From: Muribaculaceae bacterium
GTDB taxonomy: Bacteria; Bacteroidota; Bacteroidia; Bacteroidales; Muribaculaceae
Reading direction: 5' to 3'
Assembly: GCA_017557665.1 (NCBI GenBank)
Contig: JAFYYI010000003.1
Span: 62,001-126,000 of the forward strand
Length of the DNA stretch: 64,000 nt
The position numbers and the translations under genes are program-made. The notes beneath the pieces were generated by a model, which did not search any database, was not told the DNA's origin, and saw only the letters and a list, made by a program, of their open reading frames with translations. Of this stretch, positions 42,827 to 50,195 are shown piece after piece. Position 1 is the stretch's first letter; the number at the start of each line of letters is the position of its first letter.

Positions 42827-43249
42827 ATGGAAGATAAAGAGAAATTGGTTGTCTTTGACAAGTATGATAACGCGGTCGATGCCAACATTGTCAAGGGTGC
42901 CCTCGAGGCCAGTGGTGTGCCCGCAGGCGTGATTGGCGACAGCACGGCCAACGCGATCTGGATGGCACCCATCATGGTTGTCGTCTTCAGGCGTGACCTG
43001 GAACAGGCCATACGCGCCATCTACGACGGCGAGATGAAATTTGAGGACTATTGTGATGAGATGAGTCGTGAGGAGTTCGAAAACCTGCAGCTGTGTAACA
43101 GGACCTTTGCGGACATCGCTCTCAAGTGCCATCCTGAACTGGCCCCCGACTCGGGCAAGGCTTTCCGCGATGTGCTGGCCATGGCCAAGGATGCCCTGGC
43201 GGCCGGTAAACTCGACACGCTGAACAAAATCCTGGCCCAGCTGCAGTGA
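42827..43249 (+). CDS. DUF2007-domain protein
   Basis: 140 residues, cytoplasmic. The N-terminal 70 residues match DUF2007 (FDKYDNAVDANIVKGALEASGVPAGVIGD, then VVVFRRDLEQAIRAI), a small fold sometimes called putative signal-transducing. The C-terminal half is helical and lacks known motifs (NLQLCNRTFADIALKCHPELAPDSGKAFRDVLAMAKDAL). It follows mltG in the same operon; function unknown. Confidence 0.75.
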   Translation: MEDKEKLVVFDKYDNAVDANIVKGALEASGVPAGVIGDSTANAIWMAPIMVVVFRRDLEQAIRAIYDGEMKFEDYCDEMSREEFENLQLCNRTFADIALKCHPELAPDSGKAFRDVLAMAKDALAAGKLDTLNKILAQLQ

Positions 43250-43280
43250 GATGTGGCCTCTCCTGATTAGTGAGATTCAG

Positions 43281-43913
43281 ATGATTGAGCAAGAAAACCA
43301 TTCCGGGCAAGTCGATGACGCGCGTGCCAAGACCTCTGTCAGAGGCTGGCTGCTGGTCTATCTCATCCTCTCCGTCATCTTCGACGTGGCGGCTGTCGTG
43401 CTCTTGTTCACTTCGGGCTCGGAATTGACCTCTGATGTGAATGAGCTGGGCATGCTCGCTTTCTTGGTGCTGTCGGGCTGTGTGATGACGGGCTTTCTCA
43501 TTTATGCCTTCATGAACCGCAAACCCGATGCCGCCTTCCTGGGTAAGCATCAAGTGATTATCAATGCCATACCGGCTGCCTGTGTCTTTATTTGGTTGTT
43601 TAATAAGGTCAATACCGATATCTTCGCCCTCCTGCTTGTCTTGTTGCTGTTTGGCGGAGTCGCCATCTGGCGAAGTTTCTTCGGGTCTTCTTCCCAAGTG
43701 AAGGCCTTGATACCCCCTGCTACCCGCATGGTGGGAAAGAAAGAGAAGTATTTTGTGACCTTCCTCTATGTGGCGATTGGCATCATGATATTTATTCACG
43801 CTGGTTGGAGCAGGTGGTGGGTTACCTTATTGGGCGTTTGGGGCGTGTTGAGTTTCTCCCCGTTGGAGGATTTTTTCAACGACTCGGCCGAAGAGCCCAA
43901 GCAGGATAATTGA
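43281..43913 (+). CDS. DUF2569-like four-helix membrane protein
   Basis: 210 residues from ATG 43281; an in-frame start at 43251 is also possible, 1 base after the preceding stop. About five membrane helices; GWLLVYLILSVIFDVAAVVLLF is the typical DUF2569 opening. No catalytic motif. Its C-terminus is acidic (DDSAEEPKQDN-like). It is likely co-transcribed with mltG and the DUF2007 gene. Confidence 0.6.
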   Translation: MIEQENHSGQVDDARAKTSVRGWLLVYLILSVIFDVAAVVLLFTSGSELTSDVNELGMLAFLVLSGCVMTGFLIYAFMNRKPDAAFLGKHQVIINAIPAACVFIWLFNKVNTDIFALLLVLLLFGGVAIWRSFFGSSSQVKALIPPATRMVGKKEKYFVTFLYVAIGIMIFIHAGWSRWWVTLLGVWGVLSFSPLEDFFNDSAEEPKQDN

Positions 43914-44018
43914 CATGTCTTGCCGCTGCCAGACTTGATGTCTTTCTATCGGGTACTTATAATAAAAGGCGTCATCATTTCGTTATATGTTTAATTGATA
44001 TCCAATAATAACGACACT

Positions 44019-45050
44019 ATGACATCCTGTTTGCGTCACTACATATTGCTGGCCGTGGGTGCTGTGGCATTGTTTGCCATGGCCGATGATGCCCCCAAGA
44101 CAACGGCCTACAACTTCCTGGGTGTGCCTTCCTCGAGCCATGTCTATGGCCTGGGTGGTCACAACCTCACCATCATCGACGACGACATCAACCTCATCGA
44201 ACAGAACCCTGCCCTCCTGGGACCCGAATATGACCATCAGGTGGGCCTCAACTACATGCGCTACATCGGCGAGACCAACTTTGCCGGACTGCGCTATGGC
44301 CAGGGGGTGAGTGAGCACGGTGCTATCGCAGTGGGCGTTCAGTACTTCGGCTACGGCAACATCCAGGGGGCCGCTATCGATGGAACCCCAACGGGGAATT
44401 TCAGCGCCAGCGACATGGCCTTCAGCCTCACTTACAGCCACGACATCAGCAGTCGCTTCCGTGGCGGTATCACGGTCAAGTACCTCTATTCCAAGTATGA
44501 GGACTACACGGCCGGAGCCGTTGCCGCCGACCTGGGTATCAACTACTACGACCCCGACCATGAGTTCTCGGCCTCACTGGTGGCCAAGAACCTGGGTGGT
44601 CAGGTCAAGAAATTCAACGAGTACAAGGATAACTTGCCGTGGGACATCCAGGTGGGCTTCAGTAAGATGCTGGGTCATGCACCCATCCGTCTTCACCTCA
44701 CCGCCTACGAACTCGCGCGCTGGAACTCGCCTTACTATAAGATTGAGGACACCAACAACCCCAACAGCGGCCTCATCAAGAAGGACTCCTTCGGCAGCAA
44801 CCTGATGCGCCACCTCGTCTTCGGTGTCGATGTCTTGCCCACCGACAACATCTACCTGGGCATCGGTTACAACTACCGCACGCGCTCCGACATGGCGACC
44901 TACAAGCGCGACTTCATGTCGGGACTCTCGATTGGTGCCGGACTGAAGGTGAGGGCCTTCGGCTTCGGTGCCGCCTTTGCCCGTCCTCACACGGGCGCCT
45001 CGACCTTCATGTTCAACCTCACCACCTCGATCGGTGAACTCATGAAGTGA
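44019..45050 (+). CDS. porQ: Type IX secretion system protein PorQ
   Basis: 343 residues from ATG 44019. Signal peptide (about 1-20), then an outer-membrane beta-barrel of the PorQ/PorV group: TTAYNFLGVPSSSHVYGLGGHNLTIIDDDINLIEQNPALLGPE, GIAVGVQYFGYG-type strands, SRFRGGITVKYLYSKYEDY, and MRHLVFGVDVLPTDNIYLGIGYNYR. In Porphyromonas PorQ is needed for type IX export of proteins with C-terminal sorting domains. Two proteins with such tails are encoded nearby (7329 and 31136). Confidence 0.9.
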   Translation: MTSCLRHYILLAVGAVALFAMADDAPKTTAYNFLGVPSSSHVYGLGGHNLTIIDDDINLIEQNPALLGPEYDHQVGLNYMRYIGETNFAGLRYGQGVSEHGAIAVGVQYFGYGNIQGAAIDGTPTGNFSASDMAFSLTYSHDISSRFRGGITVKYLYSKYEDYTAGAVAADLGINYYDPDHEFSASLVAKNLGGQVKKFNEYKDNLPWDIQVGFSKMLGHAPIRLHLTAYELARWNSPYYKIEDTNNPNSGLIKKDSFGSNLMRHLVFGVDVLPTDNIYLGIGYNYRTRSDMATYKRDFMSGLSIGAGLKVRAFGFGAAFARPHTGASTFMFNLTTSIGELMK

Positions 45051-45106
45051 TATTCAGGGTCATTATGTGATTTAGTAAGAAAACTCAGGGCTTGAGGAAT
45101 AAATAA

Positions 45107-45139
45107 CGAGGGACGCCAGCATCGATGCGGCGTCCCTCG
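45107..45139. terminator. Bidirectional terminator between porQ and efp
   Basis: CGAGGGACGCC pairs with GGCGTCCCTCG, continuing into GCAT/ATGC with one bulged A: a 15-bp stem. On the plus strand it is followed by TGTGTTTGTTTTG. Confidence 0.85.
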
Positions 45140-45164
45140 CTGTGTTTGTTTTGCAGGATGTGAA

Positions 45165-45728
45165 TTACCTCACGCGGCCAACATAGCTGCCGTCGCGGGT
45201 GTCCACCTCGATGATCTCGTCGGTGTCGATGAACAGCGGCACGCGTACGGTGGCGCCGGTCTCAACGGTGGCGGGCTTCAGGGTGTTGGTGGCGGTGTCG
45301 CCTTTCACGCCGGGCTCAGTATAAGTGATCTTCAGCTGAGTCTTGATGGGCATCTCGGCGAACAGCACGGTCTCGGTCGAAGCGTCACTGACAACCTCAA
45401 CGATGTCACCTTCCTTCATGTAGTCGGCACCGGTGATCAAATCCTTGCTGATGGGAATCTGCTCAAACGTCTCGTTGTTCATGAACATGGCGTCCTCGCC
45501 ATCCATGTACAGGTACTGATAGGGGCGGCGCTCTACGCGAACATCTTCAAGCTTCTCGCCGATGTTGAAACGGCGCTCCAGCACGCGGCCGTCAACCACG
45601 TTTTTCAGCTTAGTGCGCATGAAGGTGTTACCCTTACCGGGCTTTACATGGAGAAATTCGATGCAGAAATACAGATCGCCATCCATGCGGATGCACGTTC
45701 CGTTCTTGATGTCTTGAGCATTAATCAT
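45165..45728 (-). CDS. efp: Elongation factor P
   Basis: 187 residues. All three EF-P domains are present: the KOW-like N-terminal domain with the lysine loop VKPGKGNTF (Lys32 region), the middle domain with [23 protein letters not shown], and the C-terminal domain with [50 protein letters not shown] relieves ribosome stalling at polyproline. It has its own promoter, divergent from rpmH. Confidence 0.97.
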   Translation of the reverse strand: MINAQDIKNGTCIRMDGDLYFCIEFLHVKPGKGNTFMRTKLKNVVDGRVLERRFNIGEKLEDVRVERRPYQYLYMDGEDAMFMNNETFEQIPISKDLITGADYMKEGDIVEVVSDASTETVLFAEMPIKTQLKITYTEPGVKGDTATNTLKPATVETGATVRVPLFIDTDEIIEVDTRDGSYVGRVR

Positions 45729-45788
45729 AATTGTAGTCTTGTGCTATTGTTTTATGTAAATATTGTTTTTATCAGTCATTTGTGGGTG

Positions 45789-45819
45789 CAAAAGTAGTGA
45801 TTTTGAGAAAAAAAACAAA
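45789..45819 (-). promoter_or_regulatory. Consensus promoter of efp
   Basis: On the minus strand TTTG (45819-45816), a 19-base spacer, then TACTTTTG (45796-45789). Confidence 0.8.
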
Positions 45820-45845
45820 AACTTTTCTGCAAAAATGCGTTTGGA

Positions 45846-45877
45846 TTTGTGTATTTTGAAAAAAAGCACTAATTTTG
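45846..45877 (+). promoter_or_regulatory. Consensus promoter of rpmH
   Basis: TTTG (45846-45849), a 20-base spacer, then TAATTTTG (45870-45877), 51 bases before the rpmH ATG. Confidence 0.8.
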
Positions 45878-45928
45878 CACCGCATTTTGCGAAAATTTTT
45901 CGGAACAACTAAAAAACAGAGATAAGAA

Positions 45929-46081
45929 ATGAAACGTACATTCCAACCCTCGAACCGCAAGAAAGCCAACAAGCATGGCTTCCGTCATCGCATGCGCACC
46001 GCCGACGGCCGCAAGGTTCTGGCCCGTCGCCGCGCTAAGGGTCGTTACAGCCTCACTGTAAGCGATACCGTTTACAAGTAA
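45929..46081 (+). CDS. rpmH: Large ribosomal subunit protein bL34
   Basis: 50 residues, too short for many gene-length cut-offs. [20 protein letters not shown] followed by [20 protein letters not shown] is the unmistakable bL34 sequence. It is a basic protein of the 50S subunit. It is monocistronic here, divergent from efp. The usual neighbours of rpmH (rnpA, oriC, dnaA) are absent, which is common in Bacteroidota. Confidence 0.97.
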   Translation: MKRTFQPSNRKKANKHGFRHRMRTADGRKVLARRRAKGRYSLTVSDTVYK

Positions 46082-46172
46082 TCCCCTGTGAAGGGTTGCC
46101 GCGACACGAGCGGCACTTCAAACGCATCAAGCCGTTATGGTCCCCCGGGACTGTAACGGCATTTGTTGCGTC

Positions 46173-46727
46173 TTATAGCTCCTTGATAACACGGCAGGGA
46201 TTGCCCAAGGCGACCGAATTGCTGGGGATATCGCGTGTAACGACCGACCCGGCCCCGATAGTCACGTTGTCCCCGATGGACACGCCCGCCAGGATAGTCA
46301 CCGAGCCCCCGATCCACACATTATCACCGATGGTCACAGGCAGCGCCCATTCACGACGCGTGTTGCGCTCAACCGGATCCGTGCTGTGGCAAGCCGTGTA
46401 GATGCCCACGTTCGGCCCGATGAAGCAATCGTCGCCAATCGTCACCAGTGCCTCGTCCAGAACCGTGAAATTGAAATTGGCAAAGAACCGTTTGCCCACG
46501 CTGATGTGTTTCCCATAGTCACAATAGAACGGCTGATTAATCAAGATGTTGTCATCGCCCACATGTCCCAGCAGCTCCTTCAGCATAGCCGTGCGCTCAG
46601 TGCGCTTCGACGGCAGCAGCTCATTGTAACTATGGACCACATCCTTGCACTCATTCAGTTCCTTCAGCAGCTGGGCATCCACAGCAGAGTAGGGCAGACC
46701 AGCCAGCATTTTCTCTTTCTCCGTCAT
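46173..46727 (-). CDS. Maltose/galactoside O-acetyltransferase-family enzyme
   Basis: 184 residues from ATG 46727; the frame is open to 46838 but promoter and family start favour 46727. N-terminal Mac domain (EKEKMLAGLPYSAVDAQLLKELNECKDVVHSYN) and left-handed beta-helix hexapeptide repeats (ISVGKRFFANFNFTVLDEALVTIGDDCFIGPNVGIYTACHSTDPVERN, then IGDNVWIGGSVTILAGVSIGDNVTIGAGSVV). The catalytic His is in TACHSTDP. It acetylates a sugar using acetyl-CoA. Which sugar is not evident. Confidence 0.92.
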   Translation of the reverse strand: MTEKEKMLAGLPYSAVDAQLLKELNECKDVVHSYNELLPSKRTERTAMLKELLGHVGDDNILINQPFYCDYGKHISVGKRFFANFNFTVLDEALVTIGDDCFIGPNVGIYTACHSTDPVERNTRREWALPVTIGDNVWIGGSVTILAGVSIGDNVTIGAGSVVTRDIPSNSVALGNPCRVIKEL

Positions 46728-46756
46728 ATCAGTGTATTGGTGTTTGTTCTCAGCGA

Positions 46757-46764
46757 CAAAGTTA
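46757..46764 (-). promoter_or_regulatory. Promoter -7 box for the acetyltransferase
   Basis: TAACTTTG on the minus strand, 30 bases before ATG 46727; it supports that start over 46838. Confidence 0.55.
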
Positions 46765-47061
46765 CAAATTATTCCATCAACCGCCGCATCGCTCAGGGCA
46801 TAAAAAATCAGCACGACTCTCACGAGGGATGCTGACAATCATGTTTAACCCTAAAAAACCTCCAAAAATTATGAGTTCGAACCTATATCTGCAATTACCG
46901 TGCCAACTTTAATGTGATATTAATTTGGTGATTAGTAGGTGATTGAATGTGGATGGCACATGGCTCTTTTCATACGGTTGCTGTGAAAATGGCTCAGAAT
47001 TAAACCCTCGCAAACATGAGTTTTTTAGGCAATTGCTGGCGATAGATAGCCTGAGAATTAC

Positions 47062-47069
47062 TATATTTG
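47062..47069 (+). promoter_or_regulatory. Promoter -7 box for the macrodomain gene
   Basis: TATATTTG, 19 bases before ATG 47089; no good -33 at normal spacing. The upstream 46839-47061 stretch shows nothing else I can support. Confidence 0.5.
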
Positions 47070-47088
47070 TAAGTTGTTTTAAATTGTT

Positions 47089-47910
47089 ATGTCTATGGAT
47101 AGGAGTAGTTATCGAAATATCAATCGCAGTTTGATGCTGGATACACAGCGTCAGTATGAGACGATTCCGGAGCTGGTGGCGGCGGTCGAGAATTCCGTTG
47201 CGCATCAATATATGGTGGCGCAGGAGGATGACGTTGTGGTCGCTGGGGTAGGGCAGTCGGGCACGCGTTATGTGGTGTCGGGTAAACGAAGTTTTGAGGC
47301 GGCCAGGGGCTATAACGGCAAAAAGGTGGCGGTTCTCAATTTTGCCAACAATCACAGCATCGGCGGCGCTCCGTTCTCGGCTGGTGCACAGGAAGAGTCC
47401 CTGTGCCGATGCTCGACCTTGTACCCTTGCCTGCAGGCGATGAGGGAGCCTTTCTACCAAAGGCACATCAGGCTCCGTGAGGCGCATCAACTGGACCACA
47501 TGGGGAATGATGATATCATATATACCCCCGACGTCATCGTCTTCAAGACGGATGAACGCACCGACCCGGTATACCCCCAGATGATGCCGAGGGAAGAGTG
47601 GTACAAAGTGGACGTCATCACCTGTGCCGCTCCCGAGCTGTGGCATGGCTACAAGATGCCCGACAATTATGATTCGCTGATAACGCGGCGCATCAAGAGG
47701 ATCCTGGATGTGGCGGCCGGTGCAGGAGCCGAGGTCCTCATCCTGGGCAAGTGGGGATGCGGCGCTTTCAGGAATCCCGTGGATGTGGTGGCCAGGGCGT
47801 TCAAGACTCTCTTGAAGGACTATGACTTTGAAGTTGTTGAGTTTGCCTTGGCTACCCGGAGTGATGTCGGTGATGATGCCTTTGCGCGAGAGCTGGGCAC
47901 CTTTGCTTAG
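47089..47910 (+). CDS. TIGR02452-family protein, microbial PARG-type macrodomain
   Basis: 273 residues, cytoplasmic; ATG 47095 is a close alternative. An N-terminal DUF2263-like segment (NRSLMLDTQRQYETIPELVAAVE) is followed by a macrodomain with VAVLNFANNHSIGGAPFSAGAQEESLCRCSTLYPCL. The GGAPFSAGAQEE part is the bacterial poly(ADP-ribose) glycohydrolase signature, with the catalytic Glu pair. AGAEVLILGKWGCGAFRNP is the second conserved block. It would remove ADP-ribose from targets. It converges on the unusual sigma factor gene. Confidence 0.88.
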   Translation: MSMDRSSYRNINRSLMLDTQRQYETIPELVAAVENSVAHQYMVAQEDDVVVAGVGQSGTRYVVSGKRSFEAARGYNGKKVAVLNFANNHSIGGAPFSAGAQEESLCRCSTLYPCLQAMREPFYQRHIRLREAHQLDHMGNDDIIYTPDVIVFKTDERTDPVYPQMMPREEWYKVDVITCAAPELWHGYKMPDNYDSLITRRIKRILDVAAGAGAEVLILGKWGCGAFRNPVDVVARAFKTLLKDYDFEVVEFALATRSDVGDDAFARELGTFA

Positions 47911-48011
47911 TGTGGGCACCGTTGTACCGCAAAATGATCAGCAGGCCTCTCAGCGGAGTCAAATGAATGCACACTTGGCTCCATCGAGAGGCTTGCGGCT
48001 CGTGTGTGATG

Positions 48012-48674
48012 TCAGGCGGCAAGAGGCAGGCTTTCGCCCTCGGCCTCTTTTTCCTTTCTAATCTCAATAATCTTCTTCAACACCTTATTCTTTTTACTCT
48101 TAACACTATTCCCATTCTTATAACCTATTCTCCTGGCTATCTCTTCCATTTTACATCCTTCCACATAATAACTCTCCAAAATCATCCTGTCAACTTCACT
48201 CAATCTTTCCCAAATCTTTTCCAACTTCTCATACTTTTCATCCCTATCATCACATTCATCTACCACATCAAAAATCTCACCAATTCCACTTCTCTCTTCT
48301 TCACTCTCATCACCCTTATCCAACATCAAATCCAAACTCATCACATTATCATTCACTTTCCTTAAATAATGCCTACCAATATTCCAACAAACCCTCCTCA
48401 AAAAACCACAAATACTCTCTTTCTTCAACACATAATCATCATCCATCATCTTCTCCCATAATATCAAACACCCATCACTATACACTTCCTCCAAATCTTC
48501 ATACCTTAACCTACTAAAACCACTCATTAACATCATCATCACATTCTCCCTCTCATTCTCCATCACATCTCTCAATATGAAATAACTTACCCTCTGAAGT
48601 TTTTCTTTTTCTTCTTTCAAAGACAACTTCTTTTTCTCTTCTTTAACACCATTCACTTTAATACCTGTAATCAT
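48012..48674 (-). CDS. ECF-like sigma-70 factor with nearly cytosine-free coding strand
   Basis: 220 residues from ATG 48674. Region 2 (about 45-105) has YEDLEEVYSDGCLILWEKM and FLRRVCWNIGRHYLRK. Region 4 (about 152-205) has ERLSEVDRMILESYYVEGCKMEEIARRIG and NSVKSKKNKVLKKI, a helix-turn-helix. The coding strand has only 8 C in the 600 bases 48660-48061, with C-free runs of 207 bases (48372-48578) and 181 bases (48190-48370). Codons needing C are almost gone: in residues 2-205 there is no Pro and one each of Thr, His, Gln and Ala. The bias stops abruptly near 48043, so the last 15 residues have normal composition. It has its own promoter, twin operators and a strong Shine-Dalgarno. No anti-sigma gene is adjacent. 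Confidence 0.9.
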   Translation of the reverse strand: MITGIKVNGVKEEKKKLSLKEEKEKLQRVSYFILRDVMENERENVMMMLMSGFSRLRYEDLEEVYSDGCLILWEKMMDDDYVLKKESICGFLRRVCWNIGRHYLRKVNDNVMSLDLMLDKGDESEEERSGIGEIFDVVDECDDRDEKYEKLEKIWERLSEVDRMILESYYVEGCKMEEIARRIGYKNGNSVKSKKNKVLKKIIEIRKEKEAEGESLPLAA

Positions 48675-48681
48675 AATCCCT

Positions 48682-48689
48682 CCTCCTTT
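48682..48689 (-). promoter_or_regulatory. Strong Shine-Dalgarno sequence of the sigma factor gene
   Basis: AAAGGAGG on the minus strand, 7 bases before ATG 48674, matching the anti-SD of 16S rRNA. Most genes in this window lack any SD, as usual in Bacteroidota. Confidence 0.8.
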
Positions 48690-48691
48690 AT

Positions 48692-48708
48692 TGTGTAAAT
48701 TTTACGCA
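48692..48708. promoter_or_regulatory. Operator-like palindrome O1, overlapping the sigma factor transcript start
   Basis: TGTGTA-N5-TACGCA (N5 = AATTT), one mismatch from a perfect palindrome. It covers the expected transcript start near 48703. Confidence 0.6.
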
Positions 48709-48709
48709 G

Positions 48710-48740
48710 CAAAAATAGTGCCAATTTCTGAACTGGCAAA
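48710..48740 (-). promoter_or_regulatory. Consensus promoter of the sigma factor gene
   Basis: On the minus strand TTTG (48740-48737), a 19-base spacer, then TATTTTTG (48717-48710). It is the housekeeping-type consensus and lies between the two palindromes O1 and O2. Confidence 0.8.
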
Positions 48741-48741
48741 A

Positions 48742-48766
48742 TTTTTGTGTATTTTTTACACAAAAA
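48742..48766. promoter_or_regulatory. Operator-like palindrome O2, just upstream of the -33 element
   Basis: TGTGTA-TTTTT-TACACA at 48746-48762, part of a perfect 10-bp inverted repeat extended by flanking T and A runs (48742-48766). Centre-to-centre distance to O1 is 54 bp, close to five helical turns. Confidence 0.6.
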
Positions 48767-48903
48767 GGCCCGTTTTTTCCTTTATTTCTTTTTTTGATTA
48801 CCTTTTGCGGTTTTGGTGGCCTTATTAATTGCCCGCTTTTGGGTGTGGTTTATAAAATGGTTGTTTTTATGATGAGAATTGTTGTTAAGTCCGAGAGAAA
48901 AAG

Positions 48904-48911
48904 TAATTTTG
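48904..48911 (+). promoter_or_regulatory. Promoter -7 box for the 182-residue protein gene
   Basis: TAATTTTG with GTTG 19 bases upstream (48881-48884). It lies inside the longer open frame starting at 48794, so ATG 48938 is the better start. Confidence 0.6.
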
Positions 48912-48937
48912 TTCCAAATCCTAATTTGCGTAAGCCT

Positions 48938-49486
48938 ATGATTTACATTGAATCAAAAAGAAAGAGTTTAGAGGCGCTTCAGCTGAAGTATCCCGGTGCC
49001 ATGATCATCGACGTGACCAGCAAAGCCGAGGACGAATTTGTCAAGTTCAGTCCGTTTTATCCCAACGGCGGGATTCCGGTTCCTTTCACTGAAGACTATA
49101 TTGCCGCCTCGGTAGAGGGCATCTGGCAGGGCTTGAAGGTCTTCGAGAATGATGGCATTGACACTCAGATGTTCGCCAAGAAGGACATGAAGAACATGAA
49201 GCGCACCACGCGCAAGTTCGGACGGATGCTGGGGCACCGCAAAGGCGTTCATGGTGACGAGCTGCTGGGCTATCTTGAAGCCCGCAAACAGATCTATCTG
49301 CCCTGCTACAAGTGGGTGCTTGAGAACAGGCTCCAGACGCTTGTGACAGCTGTTCGCGTCATAGCCAAGAACAAACCCGTGGTGCTGCTGGATTATAACA
49401 CCAACGGTGACGTGAATGACCTGCGCAGGCCGCTGTCGCATGCCACTCTCATCAAGGCTTATATTGAAGGGTGCTATCCTGAGTGA
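48938..49486 (+). CDS. Conserved hypothetical protein (possibly DUF6939-like)
   Basis: 182 residues from ATG 48938 (MIYIESKRKSLEALQLKYPG). Soluble, mixed alpha/beta: AMIIDVTSKAEDEFVKFSPFYPNGGIPVPF, SVEGIWQGLKVFENDGIDTQMF, GRMLGHRKGVHGDELLGYLEARKQIYLPCYKWVLENRL, and VVLLDYNTNGDVNDLRRPLSHATLIKAYIEG. The conserved-looking Gly, His and Asp suggest an enzyme or nucleotide-handling fold, but I do not recognise it securely. It is divergent from the sigma factor gene; the shared 260-base region holds both promoters and the palindromes. Confidence 0.75.
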   Translation: MIYIESKRKSLEALQLKYPGAMIIDVTSKAEDEFVKFSPFYPNGGIPVPFTEDYIAASVEGIWQGLKVFENDGIDTQMFAKKDMKNMKRTTRKFGRMLGHRKGVHGDELLGYLEARKQIYLPCYKWVLENRLQTLVTAVRVIAKNKPVVLLDYNTNGDVNDLRRPLSHATLIKAYIEGCYPE

Positions 49487-49512
49487 TTAATCGGCACGGT
49501 ATGGAGAAAAGA

Positions 49513-49548
49513 AAACGGGGGACCTGTGGCGCGTCTCCCGTTTCTTGT
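49513..49548. terminator. Terminator between convergent genes
   Basis: AAACGGGGGAC pairs with GTCTCCCGTTT (11 bp, one G-U), loop of 9, then CTTGTTT. Confidence 0.8.
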
Positions 49549-49617
49549 TTCATTCGATTGGCCGGTGGTTGGGCGTTTTGGACGCTCGACGTGATGACTT
49601 GCAGAGTCCAATGATTG

Positions 49618-50175
49618 TCAATAGTCGCTGTTCATGATCAGGCTGAAGGCGCCTATGAGTTCTTGGGCTGTCCTGGTGCAGAACTCTTCGTCCAGGGTGG
49701 CTTCTCCATTGACGGCCTTGTGGACGCCGTGCTTGCCGTAGTAAAAACGTGTCTCGGCGATGCCGCCTTCGATCGCGTCGTGGCTCTGGAAGAAAAACAG
49801 CAGCTTTGACTCCTTGTCGATGAGGTATTCCTGATAGAACTTTCGGGCCGCGATATTAAAACTTCTGGTGATCAGATAGGGTTTGTAAACGTAAGAACCG
49901 GTCTCAGGGTCTTCATCGAGTGTGAAAAAGTAGTGGATGACATCCTCGGTGGGACCGCTTCCGGGAATGACGTAATGACTGGAAATCTCCATGTCGCTGC
50001 GGGGCACGTTCATCTTCTGGGCATGGCTGTTGAGTTCCATTTGTTCTTTAGCGGCGCTATAGGCTGCACGGATGCCGGCGATTTCATCCTGGGTCACCTC
50101 TTGGGCCTGAATCTGCATGGTCATCGCTGCTGTCAAGCACACGATGAAAGTGATGAAAAACTTGGTCATGTTCAT
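49618..50175 (-). CDS. Secreted hypothetical protein
   Basis: 185 residues. Signal peptide (about 1-24, ending QIQAQ). The mature part begins with a helix (TQDEIAGIRAAYSAAKEQMELNSHAQK) and continues with beta strands containing VIPGSGPTEDVIHYFFTLD, RKFYQEYLIDKESKLLFFFQSHD and ETRFYYGKHG. No known domain was recognised. It lies 20 bases after the CbxX-type AAA gene on the same strand, so they may be co-transcribed. Confidence 0.75.
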   Translation of the reverse strand: MNMTKFFITFIVCLTAAMTMQIQAQEVTQDEIAGIRAAYSAAKEQMELNSHAQKMNVPRSDMEISSHYVIPGSGPTEDVIHYFFTLDEDPETGSYVYKPYLITRSFNIAARKFYQEYLIDKESKLLFFFQSHDAIEGGIAETRFYYGKHGVHKAVNGEATLDEEFCTRTAQELIGAFSLIMNSDY

Positions 50176-50195
50176 TGGGTTTTAGTTGAATAAAA

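Noticed and set aside
41750..43132. 460-residue minus-strand frame over mltG
   Set aside because: Antisense of mltG and the DUF2007 gene, whose motifs are clear.
46839..47061. tRNA or small RNA in the gap before the macrodomain gene
   Set aside because: No cloverleaf, conserved stem or terminator was seen.
48061..48365. Plus-strand open frame (from 47967) in the sigma factor region, rich in Ile, Thr, Leu and His
   Set aside because: It only reads the C-rich complement of the sigma gene; no domain, and the sigma regions are convincing on the other strand.
48012..48674. Horizontal transfer from a low-GC organism as the cause of the odd sigma gene
   Set aside because: Simple low-GC DNA would lower both C and G on the coding strand; here only C is depleted while G remains frequent, so transfer alone does not explain it.
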